The notes beneath the pieces are model-generated. The model was not told where the DNA came from, searched no databases, and saw nothing but the letters and a program-made list of their open reading frames with translations. A stretch of DNA of 64,000 nucleotides from Tissierella creatinini. GTDB taxonomy: Bacteria > Bacillota > Clostridia > Tissierellales > Tissierellaceae. This document shows, piece by piece, positions 53,841-62,330 of this stretch (positions are counted from its first letter, which is position 1; each line of letters begins with the position of its first letter). The DNA lies in contig SUSS01000005.1 of the NCBI GenBank assembly GCA_005046945.1, forward strand, positions 62,001-126,000, written 5' to 3'. The translations under genes and the position numbers were made by a program.

Positions 53841-55595
53841 ATGAAAAAGACTAAGATAGTGGCAACCATCGGACCGGCATCTGAATCAGAGGATAAGCTT
53901 AGAGACCTTTTTAAAAATGGATTAAATGTATGTAGGCTTAACTTCTCACATGGAAGTCATGAAGAACATAAAAAGAGAATTGAAGCAATAAAAAAAGTAA
54001 GAGAGGAAATGGACCTACCAATAGCTATAATGTTGGATACAAAGGGTCCGGAGATTAGGCTTGGAGATTTTAAGGATGGAACCATAGAATTATCTCAAGA
54101 TGATATATTTACTTTAACTACTAGAGATATACTGGGTGATAAGTCCATTGTAAGTATTTCATATAAGGGACTTCCTCAGGATGTTGAAATAGGAGGAAGA
54201 ATCTTAATAGACGATGGTTTAGTTGAATTAAAAATCCTTGAAATTATAAACGGAACAGATATAAAATGTATCACCATAAATAATGGCACTTTAAAAAATC
54301 ATAAGGGAGTAAATGTACCTAATATCAACATTAATCTCCCAGCTGTAACAGATAAGGATATAGAAGATATTAAATTTGGAATCGAAAATGAGATAGACTT
54401 CATAGCTGTGTCCTTCGTAAGAACGGCAAATGATGTCAATACCATAAGAAGGATATTAGAAGAAAATGGTGGGCAAAGTATTGATATTATTTCCAAAATA
54501 GAAAGCCAACAAGGTGTGGATAATATTGATGAAATCTTAAAAATTTCTGATGGAATAATGGTTGCAAGAGGAGACCTTGGAGTAGAGGTTCAAACAGAAG
54601 AAATCCCCCTTATTCAAAAGATGCTCATTAGAAAGTGCAATCTAGCAGGCAAAGCAGTTATAACAGCAACTCAAATGCTGGATTCCATGATGAGAAATCC
54701 TAGACCAACTAGAGCCGAGGTAACAGACGTAGCAAATGCAATCCTTGATGGTAGCAGTGCCATTATGCTCTCAGGGGAGACGGCAGCAGGAAAATATCCT
54801 GTAGAATCAGTAAAGATGATGCATTCAATTGCACTAACTACTGAGGAGTCCTTGAACTATCATGAAATACTAAAGATTAAATCTGATATGAGCCAATTAT
54901 CTACAACTAATGCTATAGGCAAATCTACCTGCACTACTGCTGAGGATCTTGATGCAGCAGCAATAATTGCATCCACATCCTCAGGTTATACTTCAAAAGC
55001 CATTTCTAAGTTCAGGCCTAAGGCCCCAATTGTAGCAGTAACTATGTCTGAAGCAGTTAGGAGAAAGCTAGCCCTTGAGTGGGGTGTATATCCTGTAATT
55101 ACTAAAGAAAGTATATCTACTGATGAGGTCATAGATAATGCCGTAAATGCAGCCATTTCCAATGGATATGTAAAAGAAGGTGACTTGGTTGTTATAACGG
55201 CCGGAATACCCGTAGGCCTTTCCGGTACAACTAATATGATAAAGGTTCATACAATTGGGAAAGTTTTGTTAACCGGACAAGGTATAGGAAATAAGGTAGG
55301 GACCGGTAGAGTGTGCATAGTGAATTCCGACGAGGATTTACTGAATAACTTTGAAAATGGAGATATAATAGTAACAGGTTTCACATATAAAGAAATGGTT
55401 AAATATATGGAGCGATGCTCAGGAATTATAGCTGAAGAGGGAGGATTGACTTCTCATAGTGCAATTGTAGGAATCAATCTGGAAAAACCCACTATTGTTG
55501 GGGCAAAGAATGCAAAAAATATATTAAAGAATGGCGATATAGTAACTGTTGACTCAACTACAGGGCAAGTCTTTAAGGGCCAAGCAAGAGTTTAA
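53841..55595 (+). CDS. pyk: Pyruvate kinase with C-terminal PEP-utilising domain
   Basis: 584 residues. The core has KIVATIGPASES, LNFSHGSHEEH, IMLDTKGPEIRLG, the active-site ISKIESQQGVDNIDEIL, VARGDLGVEV and TATQMLDSMMRNPRPTRAEV. An allosteric domain follows to about residue 472. An extra C-terminal domain of about 105 residues carries GGLTSHSAIVG and resembles the phosphohistidine domain of PEP-utilising enzymes, as in Bacillus/Geobacillus pyruvate kinase. In this family that domain is not needed for catalysis. It ends in an AT-rich inverted repeat. Confidence 0.97.
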   Translation: MKKTKIVATIGPASESEDKLRDLFKNGLNVCRLNFSHGSHEEHKKRIEAIKKVREEMDLPIAIMLDTKGPEIRLGDFKDGTIELSQDDIFTLTTRDILGDKSIVSISYKGLPQDVEIGGRILIDDGLVELKILEIINGTDIKCITINNGTLKNHKGVNVPNININLPAVTDKDIEDIKFGIENEIDFIAVSFVRTANDVNTIRRILEENGGQSIDIISKIESQQGVDNIDEILKISDGIMVARGDLGVEVQTEEIPLIQKMLIRKCNLAGKAVITATQMLDSMMRNPRPTRAEVTDVANAILDGSSAIMLSGETAAGKYPVESVKMMHSIALTTEESLNYHEILKIKSDMSQLSTTNAIGKSTCTTAEDLDAAAIIASTSSGYTSKAISKFRPKAPIVAVTMSEAVRRKLALEWGVYPVITKESISTDEVIDNAVNAAISNGYVKEGDLVVITAGIPVGLSGTTNMIKVHTIGKVLLTGQGIGNKVGTGRVCIVNSDEDLLNNFENGDIIVTGFTYKEMVKYMERCSGIIAEEGGLTSHSAIVGINLEKPTIVGAKNAKNILKNGDIVTVDSTTGQVFKGQARV

Positions 55596-55640
55596 AATAA
55601 TAATAATTAATAGTTAATAATTATTAATTATTATTTTAAA
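55591..55640 (+). terminator. AT-rich inverted repeat after pyk, possible terminator
   Basis: TTTAAAATAATAAT at the left and ATTATTATTTTAAA at the right form a long imperfect palindrome spanning the pyk stop codon. All A/T pairs, so a weak stem, but the right arm supplies T residues. Confidence 0.45.
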
Positions 55641-55648
55641 TAATACAC

Positions 55649-55677
55649 TTGAAATAGATTAATAAAACATATATAAT
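55649..55677 (+). promoter_or_regulatory. Promoter of the grdX-B-component operon
   Basis: TTGAAA (55649-55654) and TATAAT (55672-55677) with a 17-base spacer. It gives a leader of about 110 bases before grdX. Confidence 0.75.
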
Positions 55678-55758
55678 GATACCATAAATCAAGTTAAATA
55701 ATTATCAAGTACAGAAAGGATGTGAGTCCAAAAATTATAAGTGTCAATATGGAATCAC

Positions 55759-55776
55759 TTTCAAATCGATTTGAAA
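55759..55776 (+). promoter_or_regulatory. 18-bp perfect palindrome in the grdX leader
   Basis: TTTCAAATC directly followed by its exact complement GATTTGAAA, ending 4 bases before the grdX ribosome binding site. It could be an operator for a dimeric regulator or an RNA hairpin that limits ribosome access. No known consensus was recognised. Confidence 0.45.
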
Positions 55777-55793
55777 ATGAAGGGAGTGAGACA

Positions 55794-56180
55794 ATGAACA
55801 AGATAAATGACTTCTCTATAGTAACTAACAACCCTATAGTTAAGGAAAAATACAGTCAAGTTATCTTCGTTGATGGGGGATTCGAGGACGTACTTATTAA
55901 AACCAGAGATTTGGTTCATTCAGGACATGAATTGATTAACCATCCTCTTGGAGCAAGTATAAGAATGTTCTTTTCACCATATCGCTCCATAATTGTAAGC
56001 AGTAAGTCTACAGAGCTAGTTGATAATGAGCACGTTTCCATAATGGAGAGCAGCATTATAAGCTATAGAAAGCAAATGGAAAATCGAATGCCGGACATTG
56101 TCAATAGCCAGGATTATGCGATTATTGACTCTGAACTTTTAGATTCATCTGTAGAAGAAATGAAAAGATTTTACAACTAA
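55794..56180 (+). CDS. grdX: GrdX family protein
   Basis: 128 residues from ATG 55794, which has GGGAGTG 6-8 bases upstream. The frame is open back to 55722, but that start has poor RBS spacing and its translation crosses the palindrome. Family motifs are SIVTNNPIVKEKY, LVHSGHELINHPLGASI and SPYRSIIVSS. GrdX genes commonly stand at the start of glycine, sarcosine or betaine reductase operons. The protein's role is unknown, with no catalytic motif seen and no membrane segment. It precedes the B-component proprotein by 75 bases. Confidence 0.88.
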   Translation: MNKINDFSIVTNNPIVKEKYSQVIFVDGGFEDVLIKTRDLVHSGHELINHPLGASIRMFFSPYRSIIVSSKSTELVDNEHVSIMESSIISYRKQMENRMPDIVNSQDYAIIDSELLDSSVEEMKRFYN

Positions 56181-56255
56181 GAAAGCAAGTATTAACAGCA
56201 TTGATGCAATTATATAAACACATCAATGCATAAAAATTTATGGAGGTGACTTTCC

Positions 56256-57539
56256 TTGAAGCTTGAACAGAACAGAATTTATATCAAAGACATTCAATTT
56301 GGTGATGTAACAGCTGTAAACAATGGGATATTAACAGTCAATAAGGAAGAAATGATTAACTTTTTAAAAGAGGATCCAAAAGTTAAGGATGTTAAATTGG
56401 ATATAGCAAGACCAGGAGAAAAGACTAGAATCATTCCTGTAAAAGACGTTATAGAACCAAGAGTAAAGATAAGTGGCGGTAAAGGTTTTTCTGGAGTAAC
56501 TCAAACTACAACTCAACTTGGTGATGGAATTGTAAATATACTTTATGGTGCAGCTATAGTTACAGTTGGAGATATAGTAGGTTTCCAAGAAGGCGTTGTA
56601 GATATGTGGGGCGAAGGTGCAAAATATACTCCTTTCTCAAAAACATTTAATCTAGTAGTTGACATTGAGCCAGCCGAAGGTCTTGAACCTCATATGCATG
56701 AAACTACTGTACGTATGGCAGGCCTTAAGGCAGCTGAATTCGTAGGAGAAGCAGGAAGGGATGCTAAGATTGATGAAACCCTTACTTATGATATAGGAAA
56801 TATAGATGAAGAAACTAAGAAATATCCTAACCTTCCAAAGGTATTATATGTAGAAATGCTTATTTCTCAAGGACTTCTTCATGACGGTTATATATATGGA
56901 GTTAATAGCCAACTAATACTTCCAACTCTTCTTCATCCAAATGAGGAAATAGATGGTGCAGTAATAAGTGGTAACTGTGTAGCAGCTTGCGATAAGATTA
57001 CAACATATCAACATCAAAACAACTCAGCAATCTTAGACTTATATGCAGAGCATGGAAAGACCATAAACTTTATTGGAGTTATTATTACACCGGAATTAAC
57101 AACACTTCAAGGAAAATTCAGATCTTGTGATTATACTGCAAAGCTATGTAAGACTCTAGGAGCTAACGGTGTTATAGTTTCAGAGGAAGGATACGGAAAT
57201 CCAGACTCAGACTTGTTGATGATTTGTAAACGTCTAGAAACAGCAGGAATCAAGACAGTTCTTATAACAGACGAGTGTTCAGGATGGGATGGAGCGAGTC
57301 AACCTCTTGCAGATACAACTCCTGAAGCAGTAGCAGTAGTATCAGGCGGAAACGTAAGCCATGTTGTTACTATGGGTCCAGCAGATAAGGTAATTGGTAA
57401 TGATAAAGCGATAGCAACTCTATCTGGTGGATGGGAAGGTTGTCTTGAAGCAGATGGTTCCCTTAAATGTGAACTTAATGCAGTTATAGGAGCCACATCT
57501 GAAATAGGTTTCCACTACTGTACAGCTAGAGAATATTAA
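56256..57539 (+). CDS. Glycine/sarcosine/betaine reductase component B, proprotein (alpha/beta) subunit
   Basis: 427 residues, TTG start behind GGAGGTGA. Matches the GrdE/GrdG/GrdI proprotein family: NRIYIKDIQFGDVT, LARPGE-type segment DIARPGEKTRIIPVKDVIEPRVKI, GFQEGVVDMWG, and the processing site SGNCVAACDKITTY. In known members the chain is cut before this Cys (Cys241 here), which becomes a pyruvoyl group that binds the amine substrate as a Schiff base. A segment normally like GSGKTHVLKG is changed (TQLGDGIVNILYG), so it is not a close copy of the glycine enzyme. Substrate class (sarcosine, betaine or other) is unresolved, hence no gene letter. The selenoprotein partner starts 24 bases downstream. 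Confidence 0.88.
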   Translation: MKLEQNRIYIKDIQFGDVTAVNNGILTVNKEEMINFLKEDPKVKDVKLDIARPGEKTRIIPVKDVIEPRVKISGGKGFSGVTQTTTQLGDGIVNILYGAAIVTVGDIVGFQEGVVDMWGEGAKYTPFSKTFNLVVDIEPAEGLEPHMHETTVRMAGLKAAEFVGEAGRDAKIDETLTYDIGNIDEETKKYPNLPKVLYVEMLISQGLLHDGYIYGVNSQLILPTLLHPNEEIDGAVISGNCVAACDKITTYQHQNNSAILDLYAEHGKTINFIGVIITPELTTLQGKFRSCDYTAKLCKTLGANGVIVSEEGYGNPDSDLLMICKRLETAGIKTVLITDECSGWDGASQPLADTTPEAVAVVSGGNVSHVVTMGPADKVIGNDKAIATLSGGWEGCLEADGSLKCELNAVIGATSEIGFHYCTAREY

Positions 57540-57563
57540 TAAAAAACGGGAGGAGGAGAAAAT

Positions 57564-58859
57564 ATGTACAAGATATTATATTATGTGAATCAATTCTTTG
57601 GACAAATAGGTGGAGAAGATAAAGCGGGCATAGAACCTGAATTTCATCAAAAATCCATAGGACCGGCAATGGGTTTTGGAGTACAGGTAAAGGGTCAAGC
57701 TGAAGTTATAGGAACATTAATATGTGGCGATAACTACTTTAATGAAAATAGAGAAGCAGCGCTTGAATATATTATGAATGTAATAAAAGAGCAAAAACCT
57801 GATATGGTTGTTGCAGGACCGGCATTTAATGCAGGTAGATACGGAATGGCATGTGCAGGAGTTACTGTAGCTGTTCAAGAACAATTAGGATTACCGGTAT
57901 TAACAGGTATGTATGAAGAAAACCCAGGAGTAGATGCTTGTAAAACAAAGGTGTATGTAGTAAAGACTGGGAACTCTGCAGCTGCTATGAAAGATGCTTT
58001 ACCTGTAATGGGCAAGTTAGCTCTTAAATTACTTAAAGGTGAAGAAATAGGTAAACCTGCTGAAGAAGGCTATCTTCCTCAAGGAAGAAGACTTACAGTA
58101 ATTGCTGATGAGAGAGGTTCAAAAAGAGCAGTTGATATGCTTGTTGCAAGACTTTATGATAAGCCATTTGAAACTGAACTTCCAATGCCTGTATTCGATA
58201 GGGTAACTCCTGCAGCAGCAATTAAGGATTTATCCAAGGCAACAATTGCTCTTGTAACAACAGGTGGTATTGTACCTCATGGTAATCCTGATAGAATCCA
58301 ATCAGCAAGTGCTCAAAAATGGGGCAAATATGACGTCAGCAAAATCGATGAATTAAAGGGCGATTACTATACAATTCACGGTGGATATGACCCAGTTTAT
58401 GCAAATGAAAAGCCAGATAGAGTTGCACCTCTAGATCTACTAAAAGAGTATGAAAAAGAAGGCGTAATTGGTAAGGTATTTGAGTATTTCTATACAACTA
58501 CAGGAACAGGTACTGCTGTAGGTAATTCAATTAAGTTCGGTACTGAAATTGGAAAAGAACTTAAAGAAGCAGGAGTAGATGGCGTTATCTTAACATCCAC
58601 TTGAGGTACTTGTACACGTTGCGGAGCAACGCTTGTAAAAGAAATCGAAAGATATGGAATTCCAATAGTTCATATGGCAACTATTACAACAATTTCAGAG
58701 TCAGTAGGAGCTAACAGAATAGTTCCAACTGTAGCTATACCATATCCTGTAGGAAATCCTAATTTGAATACTGCGGATGAATACAACCTAAGAAAAGATA
58801 TGGTTGGAAGAGCACTAAAAGGATTGGCAACAGAGATAGAAGAAACAACTCAATTTTAA
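57564..58859 (+). CDS. Glycine/sarcosine/betaine reductase component B selenoprotein subunit (UGA read as selenocysteine)
   Basis: 431 residues if the in-frame TGA at 58602-58604 is read as selenocysteine (residue 347). Conserved family sequence continues past it without frame change: ILTST-U-GTCTRCGATLVKEIE, then GANRIVPTVAIPYPVGNP. Upstream motifs are YYVNQFFGQIGGEDKA, GPAFNAGRYGMACAG, GMYEENPGVD, DERGSKRAVDMLV, TTGGIVPHGNPD and HGGYDPVYANE. This is the GrdB/GrdF/GrdH family, whose Sec residue attacks the amine substrate bound by the proprotein and passes a carboxymethyl group to GrdA. A hairpin follows the UGA at a distance suited to a bacterial SECIS. RBS GGAGGAG. Automated callers would wrongly stop at 58604. 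Confidence 0.93.
58617..58631 (+). promoter_or_regulatory. Candidate bacterial SECIS hairpin after the Sec codon
   Basis: CGTTGC-GGA-GCAACG forms a perfect six-base stem with a G-starting three-base loop, beginning 12 bases after the UGA, with a further TAC/GTA pairing outside it. The loop lies about 18 bases from the UGA, within the range used by SelB-recognised elements. Confidence 0.7.
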
Positions 58860-58905
58860 ATAAAAAATTTAATAGCAGAATAATAATCTGATTATTAATC
58901 TTGAT

Positions 58906-58945
58906 GGCCGAATTCATAATATTATGGATTCGGCCTCTTAAGCAA
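58906..58945 (+). terminator. Terminator after the B-component genes
   Basis: A 15-base arm GGCCGAATTCATAAT pairs with ATTATGGATTCGGCC (one G-T pair), followed by TCTTAAG. The T-run is short, so termination may be partial. Confidence 0.6.
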
Positions 58946-59062
58946 TAAATGTTTAGGTCAGATAATAAGCAAAGTTTGATTGGTGCAACTCATAAGATTT
59001 TTAGATTCTTTAATTAAATAGTATAATTTTACCCTCAAATAATAAAAATAAAAATATTGTAT

Positions 59063-59084
59063 TTATAAATTATATAATTTATAA
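59063..59084 (+). promoter_or_regulatory. 22-bp AT-only palindrome upstream of the YkvI-family gene
   Basis: TTATAAATTAT followed by its exact complement, ending at the ribosome binding site (AAGGATGG). It may be an operator or chance AT symmetry. A TATAAT at 59022 could be the -10 box. Confidence 0.3.
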
Positions 59085-59096
59085 GGATGGGATAAT

Positions 59097-60245
59097 ATGG
59101 AAAATCGCAATAATAAAGTCAATTTGGGTAGAGTAATTATTATGGGTGGTGCTTTCATTGGTCTATTAATCGGTTCAGGATTCACTACTGGGCAGGAAAT
59201 CATGCAATACTTTGTTTCTTATGGTAATATGGGCTATATAGCTATACTTTTGATGTTCATCTTATTCTGTTATGTTGGAGCTAGCTTAGTATCAGTTGGA
59301 TATGAGCAAAAGTTTAAAGAACCTAAAAATATTTACAAATATTATTGCGGAAAATATATAGGTACATTCTTTGATTACTTTTCAGTAATATTCCTATTTA
59401 TGTCATTCTGGGTAATGGTAGCTGGTGCCGGAGCAGTATTCAATCAATCCTTTGGAATACCGAATTGGATGGGTGGAGCAATTATGGGTGCAATTACCAT
59501 ACTTACACTATTCTTAGGTTTTAATAAACTGGTTGACATTATAGGTTCAATCGGACCGGTAGTTTCCATTTTGGCTATTCTACTTGGTATTGCAGGAATC
59601 GGAATGCACCCTGAAGGTCTTTCAACATTCTCCCAAGAGGTACCTGGATTGGTTGAAAGCGGGAAAATATTACAAGCAGGCGATAACTGGTTTATGGCAT
59701 GTATCTCATATGTAGGATTCTGTATGATGTGGCTTGCAGTATTTATGACTAATATGGGTACAACAGCACATAGCAGAAAAGAAGGGATTGCTGGTGCTGT
59801 TTTCGGGTCATCATTGTTCTCATTAGCTGTTTTATTGTTAATGTTTGGTTTATCAGCTAACCTAGTTGATGTTGCAGGTGCACAGATTCCGTCTTTAGTT
59901 TTAGCAACAAAAGTAGCTCCTGCTTTAGCAACTATTTATACTGTTATTGTTTTTATAGAGATATACACTACAGCAGGTCCTTTACTTTGGACACCTGTAA
60001 AGCGTGTTGCACCGGATGAAAAAAGCAATAAATATCGTATGGCAATATTAGTACTTGGAGTAATCGGAATAGTTGTAGGACTTAAGGTTCCTTTTGATAA
60101 ATTAATAAACGTTATTTATGTAATCAATGGCTATGTTGGGTTCTTGTTGTTCTTTATGATGGTTATTACAGACGTAAGAACACGTATACTTAAGAATTAC
60201 ACACCTAAGATAGTACTTGATTTAAAAAATCAAAAGGATAACTAA
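59097..60245 (+). CDS. YkvI-family membrane permease
   Basis: 382 residues with about 10-11 transmembrane helices and no signal peptide. Typical APC/LeuT-like features of this family are the first helix GAFIGLLIGSGFTTGQEIMQYFVSYG, with an unwound GSGF-TTGQE segment, and later AGAGAVFNQSFG, NMGTTAHSRKEGIAG and EIYTTAGPLLWTPVKR. YkvI relatives are annotated only as uncharacterised transporters. The position behind the B-component genes, 237 bases away with a hairpin between, suggests it imports their amine substrate. That is inference. BCCT or SSS carriers are the usual partners of betaine systems, so this pairing may point to another substrate. Confidence 0.8.
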   Translation: MENRNNKVNLGRVIIMGGAFIGLLIGSGFTTGQEIMQYFVSYGNMGYIAILLMFILFCYVGASLVSVGYEQKFKEPKNIYKYYCGKYIGTFFDYFSVIFLFMSFWVMVAGAGAVFNQSFGIPNWMGGAIMGAITILTLFLGFNKLVDIIGSIGPVVSILAILLGIAGIGMHPEGLSTFSQEVPGLVESGKILQAGDNWFMACISYVGFCMMWLAVFMTNMGTTAHSRKEGIAGAVFGSSLFSLAVLLLMFGLSANLVDVAGAQIPSLVLATKVAPALATIYTVIVFIEIYTTAGPLLWTPVKRVAPDEKSNKYRMAILVLGVIGIVVGLKVPFDKLINVIYVINGYVGFLLFFMMVITDVRTRILKNYTPKIVLDLKNQKDN

Positions 60246-60296
60246 TTAGATGTATAGGGAAAATTAACTATTTGATAATAAACCTAAAAATTATAG

Positions 60297-60350
60297 AAAA
60301 CCTTGGAATAATACTGTGCACCTAAACAGATTGATTTCCGAGGTTTTTCT
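60297..60350 (+). terminator. Terminator after the permease gene
   Basis: Arms AAAACCTTGGAA (60297-60308) and TTCCGAGGTTTT (60336-60347), one G-T pair, then TTCTT. Confidence 0.7.
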
Positions 60351-60391
60351 TATTTTCTGCACTAGTATGTCTACTAAGTAAAGGTTTAATA

Positions 60392-60400
60392 TGCTATAAT
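60392..60400 (+). promoter_or_regulatory. Extended -10 promoter of the ABC-F gene
   Basis: TGCTATAAT, a consensus extended -10 element, 40 bases before the start codon at 60441. Confidence 0.5.
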
Positions 60401-60440
60401 ATTCTAATGTTCAAAGATGAATAATCAAAAGAGGTGCAAT

Positions 60441-62309
60441 ATGATTTTACTTAATATAGAAAATGTATCTAAATCCTATACGGAAAAAACCTTGCTTAAA
60501 AATGTATCCTTTGGGATTATGGATGGGGATAAAATAGGGCTTATAGGAATAAACGGGACTGGAAAAACCACCCTCCTTAGGCTTATTGCAGGAGTTGAAG
60601 AGCCTGATGAAGGAAGAATTATTAGGACAAATGATATAAATGTGGAGTATCTTCCTCAAAACCCTTATTTTGAAAAGAATGCAACTGTAATCAAGCAGGT
60701 TTTTAAGGGAAATTCAGCTAATCTAAAGGTCCTAAGGGATTATGAAACAGCTATATCAAATCCTGAAACCAAGAAAGATGAGATTCTAAGGCTCACTCAG
60801 CTAATGGACAGCATAGGTGGATGGGAGCTGGAAGCAGAAGCTAAGAATATCCTTACAAAACTTGGAATAAACAACTTTGATGCAATAGTTGATAATCTTT
60901 CCGGTGGTCAGAAAAAGAGAGTAGCATTGGCTTCGGCGCTAATTAATCCATCTAATTTATTGATTCTGGATGAACCTACAAACCATTTAGATAATGAAAC
61001 TATAGATTGGTTGGAGGCCTATCTTGCTAGGAGAAAGGGAGCCCTTTTAATGATTACCCATGATAGATACTTCTTGGATAGAGTAGTAAATGGAATAATC
61101 GAGCTGGATGGGGGAAATATCTATTCATACAAAGGTAATTACAGCTACTTCTTAGAGAAAAAATCCGAAAGAGAAGAGAGCATTATTGCCTCTGAATTAA
61201 AGAGACAAAACCTATATAGAAGAGAGCTGGCTTGGATGAGGCAAGGTGCTCAAGCCAGATCTACTAAACAGAAGGCTAGGATAGAGAGATTTCATGACAT
61301 AGAAAATAGTGCAACCAATCTAAGTAAAGATAAAATGGAGATATCTGTTGCAAGTTCCAGATTAGGTAAAAAGGTAATCGAAATAAAAAATGTCTCCAAG
61401 TCATATGGAGACTTAGAACTTATTAAGGATTTCACCTATACCGTCCTTAGGGATGATAGAATAGGAATCTTAGGCTCAAATGGTCTCGGTAAATCTACCT
61501 TGTTGAAGGTTTTTTCAGGAGAAATAAGACCTGATAAAGGATCTGTAGAAATAGGAGAAACCGTCAAATTAGGAGTCTTTTCACAGGAAACAACCCATCT
61601 TGATGATAAGCAGAGGGCAATAGATTATATTAAGGACGGGGGGGAATTTATAACGACTGCAGATGGAACTAAGATATCAGCATCCCAGATGTTAGAAAGA
61701 TTCCTCTTTCCGCCGGACCTTCAATGGAATCCAATCGGAAGGCTTTCTGGGGGAGAGAAGAGAAGACTTCATCTATTAAGGACCCTTATGGAATCACCAA
61801 ATGTACTCCTTTTAGACGAGCCAACTAATGACTTGGATATTCAGACGCTTACTATACTTGAGGAATATATCGAAGACTTTCAAGGGGCTGTAATCATTGT
61901 ATCCCATGATAGATACCTATTGGATAAAATAGTTGATAAGGTATTTGTCTTTGAGGGCAATGGACAAATTATGGGCTATACAGGAAATTACTCTTATTTT
62001 AAGGAACAAACTAAAGAAGAAGAGCCAAAGGAGAAGGTAGAAAAGAAGGAAAGAGTAAAGCAAGTCCCGCAAAAGCTGAAATTCTCCTATAATGAACAAA
62101 GAGAATGGGATACAATAGATAATGATATCAAAGCATTAGAAGATAGTATAGCAGCTATTGAAAAGGAAATGGAAGCATCAGCAAGCCAATATACAAAACT
62201 AGAAGACCTTATGAAGAAGAAGGAAGAAGTAGAAGCCAGACTTGAAGAGAAAATGGAGAGATGGCTATATTTATCGGAATTAGATGAAAAGATTAGAAAT
62301 GATAGGTAA
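60441..62309 (+). CDS. ABC-F family ATPase (Uup/YfmR-like)
   Basis: 622 residues from ATG 60441, behind GAGGTG; the open frame begins 8 codons earlier with no RBS. Two ABC modules without membrane parts: Walker A GINGTGKTTLLR and GSNGLGKSTLLK, signatures LSGGQKKR and LSGGEKRR, Walker B LLILDEPTNHLD and VLLLDEPTNDLD. The linker contains ELAWMRQGAQARSTKQKARIERF, typical of the Uup/YfmR branch, and there is a C-terminal coiled coil (about 525-620, Lys/Glu-rich). ABC-F proteins bind the ribosomal E site and relieve stalling. The linker looks unlike those of antibiotic-resistance members, so a housekeeping translation role is likely. Confidence 0.92.
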   Translation: MILLNIENVSKSYTEKTLLKNVSFGIMDGDKIGLIGINGTGKTTLLRLIAGVEEPDEGRIIRTNDINVEYLPQNPYFEKNATVIKQVFKGNSANLKVLRDYETAISNPETKKDEILRLTQLMDSIGGWELEAEAKNILTKLGINNFDAIVDNLSGGQKKRVALASALINPSNLLILDEPTNHLDNETIDWLEAYLARRKGALLMITHDRYFLDRVVNGIIELDGGNIYSYKGNYSYFLEKKSEREESIIASELKRQNLYRRELAWMRQGAQARSTKQKARIERFHDIENSATNLSKDKMEISVASSRLGKKVIEIKNVSKSYGDLELIKDFTYTVLRDDRIGILGSNGLGKSTLLKVFSGEIRPDKGSVEIGETVKLGVFSQETTHLDDKQRAIDYIKDGGEFITTADGTKISASQMLERFLFPPDLQWNPIGRLSGGEKRRLHLLRTLMESPNVLLLDEPTNDLDIQTLTILEEYIEDFQGAVIIVSHDRYLLDKIVDKVFVFEGNGQIMGYTGNYSYFKEQTKEEEPKEKVEKKERVKQVPQKLKFSYNEQREWDTIDNDIKALEDSIAAIEKEMEASASQYTKLEDLMKKKEEVEARLEEKMERWLYLSELDEKIRNDR

Positions 62310-62330
62310 TAGAGAAGAGGGAAGAGATAA

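Noticed and set aside
55722-55793. Longer N-terminus for grdX
   Set aside because: The GTG at 55722 has no properly spaced RBS, and the ATG at 55794 has one and gives the normal family length.
58602-58604. Nonsense mutation or frameshift in the B-component gene
   Set aside because: The same frame continues with conserved family motifs directly after TGA, and the family is known to have Sec at this place.
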